From positions 1 to 56,923 of the forward strand of contig CAYSCX010000016.1 in NCBI GenBank assembly GCA_964429575.1: DNA of 56,923 nucleotides, read 5' to 3'. Shown here piece by piece: positions 50,582 to 56,923 of the stretch. The first letter of the stretch is position 1. The number at the start of each line of letters is the position of its first letter. The notes below the pieces were generated by a model. That model was given only the letters and a program-made list of their open reading frames with translations. It was not told where the DNA came from and ran no database searches. A program made the position numbers and the translations under genes. The stretch comes from CAYSCX01 sp964429575. GTDB taxonomy: Bacteria; Desulfobacterota; Binatia; Binatales; Binataceae.

Positions 50582-51877
50582 ATGGAACGCATTCTCACGC
50601 GCTGGCTGGACATCCCGGAGTTGCGCCGTCTCGAGGTGTACGAGGCGAACGGCGGATACACTGCATTGCGCAAGGCGCTGTTCGAAATGGCGCCCGAACA
50701 GATCGTCAACGAGGTCAAGTCATCGAATTTGCGCGGGCGCGGCGGTGCGGCATTTCCGACCGGTACCAAGTGGAGTTTCATACCGAAGGAATCAAAGAAG
50801 CCAGTCTATCTCTGCTGCAATGCGGATGAGAGCGAGCCGGGAACGTTCGCCAATCGCTACGAACTGGAGAACGATCCGCACGGTGTGCTTGAAGGCGTGC
50901 TCATCGCGTGCAGGGCGGTGGGCGCTCATACCGCGTACGTTTATCTCCGCGGCGAATTCGCAGTGCAGAAGCGCATACTCGAAGGGGCAATCGCCGAAGC
51001 TCGCGCGAAGGGTTACATCGGTCCGGACGTGATGGGCTCAGGCTTCGGCATCGAGGTGTACACGCATCGCGGCGCCGGCGCATACATCTGCGGTGAAGAG
51101 ACCGGGCTGCTCGAATCACTCGAGGGCAAGCGCGCATATCCGCGCAATCGTCCACCATTTCCCGCGATTCAAGGTGCGTTCGGCTGCCCGACGGTGGTCA
51201 ATAACGTCGAGACTCTGCACAATGTTCCGCACATCATCAATCGCGGCGCCGATTGGTACAAATCGATCGGTCCGGAGAAAAGCCCCGGTCCGAAACTCTT
51301 CTGCCTGTCGGGCCACGTCAACAAGCCGGGACTCTATGAACTGCCGATGGGTGTTCCGTTGAAAGACCTTATCTACGACATCGGCGGCGGCATGTTGGGT
51401 GGGCGCAAACTCAAAGGAGTGATTCCGGGCGGCTCGTCGTTTCCGATCTTCACCGCGGAAGAAGCGGTGAAGGTGAACATGGACTTCGAGTCGGTGCGCG
51501 CCGCAGGGTCGCTGATGGGAACCGCAGGCGTCATGGTGATCAATGAGGACACCTGCATGGTCGATGCGCTTCGCACCATCGCCCATTTCTATCATCACGA
51601 GTCGTGCGGCCAATGCACGCCGTGTCGAGAAGGCTGCGGATGGATTGAAAAGCTCCTTACCGACCTCGAGGCGGGGCACGGCAAAATGGAAGACCTGCGG
51701 GTCCTCATCGATGTGGCAGTAAACATGGAAGGCAATACGATTTGTGTTCTCGCGGACAGCCTGTCGATGCCCGTCAAGAGCTTCGTGCCTAAATACCGGG
51801 AAGAATTTGAGGCGCACGTGCGCATCGGCGGCTGTCCGTTGAAGGACCGGCGCGAGAAGTCCGCGCTCGCCGCGTAG
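50582..51877 (+). CDS. nuoF: NADH-quinone oxidoreductase subunit F
   Basis: 431 residues, normal length. NADH and FMN site: NLRGRGGAAFPTGTKW and CCNADESEPGTFANR. The [4Fe-4S] N3 ligands are in ESCGQCTPCREG plus a later Cys in GNTICVLAD. It oxidises NADH and hands electrons to NuoE/NuoG. NuoE is not encoded here. The gap to nuoG is 31 bases. Confidence 0.95.
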   Translation: MERILTRWLDIPELRRLEVYEANGGYTALRKALFEMAPEQIVNEVKSSNLRGRGGAAFPTGTKWSFIPKESKKPVYLCCNADESEPGTFANRYELENDPHGVLEGVLIACRAVGAHTAYVYLRGEFAVQKRILEGAIAEARAKGYIGPDVMGSGFGIEVYTHRGAGAYICGEETGLLESLEGKRAYPRNRPPFPAIQGAFGCPTVVNNVETLHNVPHIINRGADWYKSIGPEKSPGPKLFCLSGHVNKPGLYELPMGVPLKDLIYDIGGGMLGGRKLKGVIPGGSSFPIFTAEEAVKVNMDFESVRAAGSLMGTAGVMVINEDTCMVDALRTIAHFYHHESCGQCTPCREGCGWIEKLLTDLEAGHGKMEDLRVLIDVAVNMEGNTICVLADSLSMPVKSFVPKYREEFEAHVRIGGCPLKDRREKSALAA

Positions 51878-51908
51878 CCGCGCGGCAACTGGCTCCGGCG
51901 ATTGACCC

Positions 51909-53495
51909 ATGCCCAAACTCACAATCGACGGCAGGGAGATCGACGCTGCGGAGGGTTCCAACCTGATTCAGGCTGCCGAGTCCGCAGGTATCGAGATCCC
52001 GCACTACTGCTACCATCCCGCGCTGTCGATTGTCGGTAACTGCCGGATGTGTCTGGTCGAGGTTGAGAAGGCGCCGAAGCTCCAGATTGCCTGCAATATG
52101 CGTGTCGCCGACGGCATGGTCGTACACACCAAGAGTCCGCGCACGGTCGCTGCGCAGAAGGCGGTGCTCGAGTTTCTACTGATCAATCATCCGATTGATT
52201 GTCCGGTGTGCGACCAGGCCGGCGAGTGCAAGCTTCAGGACTACTACATGGACTACGATCGCCAGCCCTCGCGCTTCCCGCTCGGCAAGAAGGTTCGCAA
52301 GGGCAAAGCGATCGACGTGGGATCGGACATCATGCTCGATCAGGAGCGATGCGTGTTGTGCGGGCGCTGCACGCGTTTCTTTGACGAGGTCACCAAGACT
52401 CACGAATTAGCGATCTTCGAGCGTGGCGACCACTGCGAAATCGACACGTACCCGGGCCAGCCCATCAACAACAAGTACGCGGTCAACGTCGTGGACATCT
52501 GCCCAGTCGGCGCGTTGACCGAGAAGGACTTTCGCTTCCGGATGCGCGTCTGGTACCTGCACCGGACGCCATCGGTGTGTGGCGGATGCGAGCGCGGCTG
52601 CTCCATCGACATCCATCACCATCGAGGTCGGATCTATCGTTACAAGCCGCGCTACAATCCCGCCGTGAACGGCTACTGGATTTGCGACGAAGGCCGTCAC
52701 AGTTTCCTGGGGCTGCAGCACGAGACTCGGCTGACCACGCCGCTGGTGCAGGCGGGCAATCGCATGGTGCCGCAGTCGTGGGAAGCGGCGATTCGTGATG
52801 CGGCGCAGCGAATCATTTCTCTGCGCGAGGCGTCAGGGCCCAGTTCCATTGGCGCGGTGATCGGCGCTCAATCCACCAATGAAGAGGGCTTCGCGCTCAA
52901 GCAATTCATGCGCAACGTGGTCGGCTCCGCCGAGCACCTCGCGGCGGTGACTTGGTCGCCGCCGGGCGCGAGCGGCGACGACGATCTACTCATCCGCGCG
53001 AACAAGAATCCGAACACGCGCGGCCTCGAAGCGCTCGGCATCCCGGGCTTCGCGCTCGACGGACTCGCGGCGGCGGTGCAGTCGGGCGAACTAAAAATGT
53101 TGATCGTACTGCGCGCGGACCTGGTGCGGATTCTGGGCGAAGCCGACTTCATTCGGCGCTTTGGCGCGCTCGACTACCTGCTGGTCCTCAACACCGACGC
53201 GAACCAGACCGTGCAGATGGCGAACCTGGTGCTTCCCATCGCGGCGTATCCCGAGCTCGACGGGAGCTTCACGAATTTCAAGGGACGCGTGCAACGTCTC
53301 ACGCAAGCGTACCCGCCGCCGGGCGACGCGCGCTCTGCGGTCGAAGTGATCGCAAAGCTCGCGCAGGCGCTCGGCGTCGACGGGCATCTTTCAACGGCCG
53401 AGTCCGTGTTCGCCTCGATGACCGCGAGCGAGCCGGCATTTCGCGGGCTTGCTCTCGACCGCCTCGGCGAACATGGCGCGATTTTGGCGGGGTAG
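51909..53495 (+). CDS. nuoG: NADH-quinone oxidoreductase subunit G (short form)
   Basis: 528 residues, shorter than the common ~700-900. The N-terminal [2Fe-2S] site is present (YCYHPALSIVGNCRMC), then CPVCDQAGECKLQ, the CVLCGRC cluster and the CGGCERGC cluster in the molybdopterin-oxidoreductase-like part. The C-terminal domain is abbreviated but ends naturally, without frameshift signs. It completes a nuoB-F-G transcript that would encode the NADH-input arm plus subunit B. Confidence 0.92.
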   Translation: MPKLTIDGREIDAAEGSNLIQAAESAGIEIPHYCYHPALSIVGNCRMCLVEVEKAPKLQIACNMRVADGMVVHTKSPRTVAAQKAVLEFLLINHPIDCPVCDQAGECKLQDYYMDYDRQPSRFPLGKKVRKGKAIDVGSDIMLDQERCVLCGRCTRFFDEVTKTHELAIFERGDHCEIDTYPGQPINNKYAVNVVDICPVGALTEKDFRFRMRVWYLHRTPSVCGGCERGCSIDIHHHRGRIYRYKPRYNPAVNGYWICDEGRHSFLGLQHETRLTTPLVQAGNRMVPQSWEAAIRDAAQRIISLREASGPSSIGAVIGAQSTNEEGFALKQFMRNVVGSAEHLAAVTWSPPGASGDDDLLIRANKNPNTRGLEALGIPGFALDGLAAAVQSGELKMLIVLRADLVRILGEADFIRRFGALDYLLVLNTDANQTVQMANLVLPIAAYPELDGSFTNFKGRVQRLTQAYPPPGDARSAVEVIAKLAQALGVDGHLSTAESVFASMTASEPAFRGLALDRLGEHGAILAG

Positions 53496-53579
53496 CGTCG
53501 ACTCGGATTGGTATCGCCCGTGCGGACGCCCATGACCCACATCGCCATGCTCTGGCGGCGCACGAGGATGGTCGCATGA

Positions 53580-53762
53580 GCGGGGTGCTGAGAAACGCGG
53601 AACACATCGACGCGGTCCCGGCGGTGGGCTCAAGACCCTGCGGGAAAGACTTGTCCTGAGCCAGCGGCGAAGGATCGGGTTTCTTTCCTAATCTTCCCCC
53701 CATTGGGGGAGAGGAGAGAGAGGGAGCAGGCTGTTGAAAATGGCTTTTCAACAGCCTGCTAG
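53580..53762. repeat. CTAG-type double-hairpin element, copy 6 (inverted)
   Basis: Hairpin B comes first with degraded arms (GCGGGGTGCTGAG / CTCAAGACCCTGC). Its loop is the reverse complement of that in copies 3 and 4. An extra ~25 bases precede the linker. Hairpin A ends TTTTCAACAGCCTGCTAG at 53762, the CTAG giving the stop of the sensor kinase. The element fills the space between the convergent nuoG and kinase genes. Confidence 0.76.
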
Positions 53763-56398
53763 CTATCTGACGCTTCGTGAACCACTTCGACGTGCGCGAG
53801 GTAGCTGACTAGTTCCTCGGCCAGGCGGCGCGCCACGGCTTCATCGCTTTGCTTCGCAGCGTCTTCAAGTGCGCGCCCAAGCGCCGAGACCTTGTCGAAG
53901 CCGTAGCTCGCCCCTTCACCCCTCAAACGGTGCGCGATCCTGGCTACGGTTTCGAAATCTTGCACCGCTAGCGCTGCAAGAGCCTCGCGTGCTTCGTCGC
54001 GCTTGTGCGCGAGAAACCCCGGGATCAAGTCACGGAGTTCCGCATCAACGTGGATCGTGGTGCTGCTTGCGGTGGCGGCGCCGTTGGAACGCGGCGCGGT
54101 TGGCGTGATCGTTGCGGTCTCGACCGCATGGGTTGCATCCGCGATCGCTTTGAGCAGCGTTGCTTTCTTCACCGGTTTGGTGACGTGCGCATCGCATCCT
54201 GCCTCGCGGGTTTTCAGGACGGCCTCATCCAACGCCGATGCGGTGAGGGCGACTATCGGCGTGCGGCGGGCATCGTGCTCGCTCTCCCACCGGCGGATCG
54301 CGCGCGTCGCGGCGTAGCCGTCCATAACCGGCATCTGGATGTCCATCAGCACGACGTCGTAGTCGCCGTGCGTGAACTTTTCGACGGCCGCGCGACCGTC
54401 TCCAACTTCGTCGAGCTGATAGTTCGCCTTGCTGACATATGCGCGTACCAATTCGCGATTGTCAGGCGAGTCGTCGGCAAGCAGAATGCGCAGAGGCCGG
54501 GCGGCGGCGGGAGTTTTTGCGGGGGGAACGATGGGGCGCGCCACCATCGCGGCGCCAGTTTGCACTCGCTCGCCGCGGTGGAGTACGCGCGCAACCGATT
54601 CAAGCAGTTGTTGTCGCTTCACCGGCTTGACGATGTACGCGTCGAGACCGAGTCCCTCCAGATTTGCGCGTCCTGCGGCGAGGTCGTCCGACGAAAGCAT
54701 CATTATGATGAGTTCCGAGCCACCGGGCCGGGAACGGACGCGATGCGCGACTTCAAACCCGTCCATGCCGGGCATGCGACAGTCGAGCAGCATGACGCGA
54801 TAGGGCTCGCCAGCGTCGCGCGCCCGATCGAGTTCGCTGATAGCGCTTCCACCGCAATCGGCCTCGCGAACGATCGCGCCGCGGCTCGCGGCTGCCTCGC
54901 GCAGAATGAGCCGGTTGATCGCGTTGTCGTCCACGACCAGCATTCGGAGGCCGCTCAAGTCCGGTTCGTCGGCGCCAGCCTTCAAGGTTTCGTCGGTGGC
55001 CTCTTCGAACTTTGCGGTAAAGCTGAACGTACTTCCCTGGCCGACTTCGCTGGTGACACTGACCTTGCCGTCCATGAGTTTCACAATCCGGCTGACGATT
55101 GTCAGTCCGAGCCCGCTGCCACCGAAGCGGCGGGTGGTTGATGAATCCGCCTGAGTGAACGGAGTGAAGATCGAATCGAGCTGGGACTCATCGATGCCGA
55201 TTCCAGTGTCGGCCACCGAGAACTTCAGTGCGTCGGCATCGGCGCAAGACCGATCGCGCTCGACCGTCACGATGACCTGTCCGTGCTCGGTGAACTTGAT
55301 TGCGTTGCCGATGAGATTCACCAACACCTGGCGAAGGCGGAATGCATCGCCGGCGATTGTGTGCGGCACATCCGCGCTTACGTGGCCTGCCAACTCCAGG
55401 TGCTTTTCGTGTGCGCGGACGGCGAGAGTTTCGAGGATTTTTTCGAGATGGTCGCGTGGTTCGAATGCCGTCCGCTCCAGAGTCAACCGGCCGCTTTCAA
55501 TCCTGGCGATGTCGAGGATGTCGTTGATCAGTTCGAGCAGCGCGTTGCCATTGTTGATCATCGTGCTGACGTAGTGACGTTGCTCGGAGCCGAGCTCGGT
55601 CTCCGCGAGCAGGTCGGACATGCCGAGGATTGCGTTTAGCGGCGTTCGGATCTCGTGCGACATGCTCGATAGGAACTCAGACTTCGCGCGCGATGCCGCC
55701 AACGCCGCCTCGCGCGCGGCTCGAAGTTCGGTCTCAGTGCGCTCCAGGACGCTTACGTGATGGGCGATCTGGCGCCGGTAGCGATCTGAGAGGAATGCTA
55801 CGATCTGGGCAATGACCACCGCGAATGCGATGCCGAGCAGATGCTCGCTTGCGTGGGCTTCGAAGCCCGCTCCCACGAAACCTCGCAGCAAAACCGCGAG
55901 CGTCGCCCATGCGTTCAAGATCGCTTGACAGCGAGGGCCCCACGGCAGCAGCGCGCTCGCCCCGATCAGGATTAGAGAGAGGCCGATGAAGAGAAGGGTA
56001 GTGGAGCGCTCTCCCACGGAGCCAATCACCGTGGCCGCTACCAATAGCACGCAAAATGCGACGCTGATGCCCCGCCAGCACGCCACGAACCATTTCGTGT
56101 ACGAAATCACGGCGAACGCGATGCAGCAGAGGATGGCGCCCGAATACGCGAGCCTGGCCACGGGTGGAATCGGAATCCCCAGCGGAGCACCGGCGAAAAC
56201 CAGCAGCAGGGGAAAGATGCCGGCAATCGCAGTGCCGACACGAAGGAACCGAGCGGCCTCGCGCACATCGACCAGAGCCTGCGCGCCACCCATCATCGCG
56301 AGTGGATTGCGTTTGCCTGCGGGCGCAAGCCGCGTCGGCGGCGGGATCACCCCGTCGGCGAGCTCGGATGAGCTTGATGTCGCCGTGTTGCGATCCAT
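53759..56398 (-). CDS. Hybrid sensor histidine kinase with two receivers and HPt domain
   Basis: 879 residues from the ATG at 56398. About six membrane segments cover residues ~40-210 with no large periplasmic domain, so the sensor is probably intramembrane. The HisKA box is MSHEIRTPLNAILGMSDLL. The ATPase motifs are NLIGNAIKFTEHG, DTGIGID and GGSGLGLTIV. Receiver 1 starts RMLVVDDNAIN (phosphoacceptor in LLDCRMPGMDG). Receiver 2 starts RILLADDSPDN (LMDIQMPVMDG). The HPt His is in IAHRLRGEGASYG. This is a full phosphorelay in one chain, ready to pass to a separate regulator. Confidence 0.92.
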   Translation of the reverse strand: MDRNTATSSSSELADGVIPPPTRLAPAGKRNPLAMMGGAQALVDVREAARFLRVGTAIAGIFPLLLVFAGAPLGIPIPPVARLAYSGAILCCIAFAVISYTKWFVACWRGISVAFCVLLVAATVIGSVGERSTTLLFIGLSLILIGASALLPWGPRCQAILNAWATLAVLLRGFVGAGFEAHASEHLLGIAFAVVIAQIVAFLSDRYRRQIAHHVSVLERTETELRAAREAALAASRAKSEFLSSMSHEIRTPLNAILGMSDLLAETELGSEQRHYVSTMINNGNALLELINDILDIARIESGRLTLERTAFEPRDHLEKILETLAVRAHEKHLELAGHVSADVPHTIAGDAFRLRQVLVNLIGNAIKFTEHGQVIVTVERDRSCADADALKFSVADTGIGIDESQLDSIFTPFTQADSSTTRRFGGSGLGLTIVSRIVKLMDGKVSVTSEVGQGSTFSFTAKFEEATDETLKAGADEPDLSGLRMLVVDDNAINRLILREAAASRGAIVREADCGGSAISELDRARDAGEPYRVMLLDCRMPGMDGFEVAHRVRSRPGGSELIIMMLSSDDLAAGRANLEGLGLDAYIVKPVKRQQLLESVARVLHRGERVQTGAAMVARPIVPPAKTPAAARPLRILLADDSPDNRELVRAYVSKANYQLDEVGDGRAAVEKFTHGDYDVVLMDIQMPVMDGYAATRAIRRWESEHDARRTPIVALTASALDEAVLKTREAGCDAHVTKPVKKATLLKAIADATHAVETATITPTAPRSNGAATASSTTIHVDAELRDLIPGFLAHKRDEAREALAALAVQDFETVARIAHRLRGEGASYGFDKVSALGRALEDAAKQSDEAVARRLAEELVSYLAHVEVVHEASDS

Positions 56399-56704
56399 GT
56401 GTTCGTCGCCAGACGTAGGAGAACCCTCCCCTCGTGAGCGTATCTCAGCGGTGCTACCAAAATATGTGCAAAACAGATGCCCGCGACGCGGATGGAACCT
56501 CAGAAGTGGCGATTGCGCTTCGGCGCGCAATGCTTGCTCGCCTTGGCCCGCGTTCACCAGTGAAGATCCAGTCATACGCGCGCGCTACGGAGTGCGTCAC
56601 GGAGCGGCAAGAGCGAACGCCACAAACCGGAAGCTGTCGCGGCGCTAATAGTACCCGCTTCGCGCGATTAGGGATCTGTTCGAAGCACGCTCGCCGCATA
56701 GCGT
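56399..56704. other. Intergenic leader upstream of the sensor kinase
   Basis: About 300 bases between the kinase start and the next repeat. The kinase frame stays open through part of it (to 56575) but that extension lacks family similarity, so it is treated as leader. No tRNA, strong hairpin or clear promoter could be identified by eye. Confidence 0.45.
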
Positions 56705-56865
56705 CTAGCAGGGTGTTGAGAAAAGCTTCGAGTTCCAAGCTGGCAGCGACTTAGCCCGCAACACCCTGCGTGAAAGCCGGCTGCCTTCCTAATCTTCTCC
56801 CCCTCTGGGGGAGACGCGAGAGAGGGAGCAGGCGGTTGAAAATGCCTTTTTCAACAGCCTGCTAG
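56705..56865. repeat. CTAG-type double-hairpin element, copy 7 (inverted, best preserved)
   Basis: CTAG lies at both ends (56705-56708 and 56862-56865). The outer inverted repeats CTAGCAGGGTGTTGAGAAAA and, inverted, CTAGCAGGCTGTTGAAAA are clear. Hairpin B, the CT-rich linker and hairpin A follow in the same order as copies 5 and 6. The right CTAG is the stop codon of the partial gene at the window edge. Confidence 0.82.
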
Positions 56866-56923
56866 TCTGCGGAGTCGTAAACGACGTCGAGACTCGCCAG
56901 GTAGAACTCAAGCTCGCGCCCGA
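56862..56923 (-). CDS. Second HPt/hybrid-kinase C-terminus (partial at window edge)
   Basis: Only the last 20 codons are visible: GRELEFYLASLDVVYDSAD and a stop. They align with the end of the complete kinase (EELVSYLAHVEVVHEASDS), so this is very likely a tandem paralogue or another HPt protein. Its TAG also lies in a CTAG-type repeat edge, mirroring its neighbour. Confidence 0.55.
   Translation of the reverse strand, partial: GRELEFYLASLDVVYDSAD

Noticed and set aside
54005..55141. A 378-codon rightward frame opposite the sensor kinase
   Set aside because: The receiver and kinase motifs are on the other strand; this frame is a mirror artefact.

Overview
The window is GC-rich, densely coded chromosomal DNA from a Gram-negative bacterium, probably an uncultivated soil-type lineage recovered as a metagenome assembly. 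The evidence is lipoproteins, an ArnT-type lipid-linked glycosyltransferase, complex I subunits, an ImuA/ImuB/DnaE2 mutasome, and separate cofG and cofH genes (not the fused actinobacterial fbiC). The mix of F420 enzymes, many SDRs and HpaB/diiron oxygenases fits Candidatus Binatota-like (Desulfobacterota-related) genomes, but that placement is inference. No tRNA, rRNA, CRISPR or plasmid or phage module was seen.

Layout. 1-6.6 kb: C-terminus of a Fis-type regulator, a molybdoenzyme maturation pair (XdhC plus MocA-like) broken only by an artificial 100-N gap, an ECF sigma / anti-sigma / periplasmic sensor triad, a TPR protein and tandem alpha/beta hydrolases. 6.8-17.6 kb: GNAT, a DipZ-like thioredoxin protein, a sirtuin, an ArnT-like transferase, an SDR, a CDGSH protein, an EamA exporter, UppP, a lipoprotein and a GltD-like flavoprotein. 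17.7-31.6 kb: a catabolic or tailoring island. Its rightward arm is glyA, VOC, HpaB-like monooxygenase, heme-oxygenase-like diiron protein 1 (HDO1), F420 luciferase-like oxidoreductase and O-methyltransferase. Its leftward arm is two SDRs, a PaaA-like diiron protein, TetR, aryl-AMP ligase and HDO2. A divergent enoyl-CoA hydratase/SDR pair closes it. 31.6-38.7 kb: dnaE2-imuB-imuA, divergent from mazEF. 38.7-45.1 kb: an F420 operon (cofG, cofH, cofD, cofE) that runs on into a polyprenyl synthase and a flavin monooxygenase. 45.2-49.9 kb: an erythromycin-esterase-like protein, a DUF1028 protein, two decayed gene relics, a zinc alcohol dehydrogenase and small membrane proteins. 50.0-53.5 kb: nuoB-nuoF-nuoG. 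53.8-56.9 kb: a hybrid sensor kinase with an HPt domain, and the end of a paralogue.

Two repeat systems overlay the genes. Seven copies of a roughly 140-190 bp double-hairpin, MITE-like element with CTAG ends sit between genes; in five cases the element edge coincides with the TAG stop codon of a neighbour. A second family of short C/T-rich palindromes is confined to imuA-imuB, where several copies are translated in frame.

How the genes could work together (inference): the F420 operon would supply cofactor for the luciferase-like oxidoreductase. HpaB plus the VOC protein resemble phenol hydroxylation followed by catechol handling. The aryl-AMP ligase, diiron proteins, SDRs and enoyl-CoA hydratase suggest processing of an activated aromatic or alicyclic acid under TetR control. 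The combination of two paralogous HDO proteins with a PaaA-like and an HpaB-like oxygenase is the best candidate for an undescribed system.
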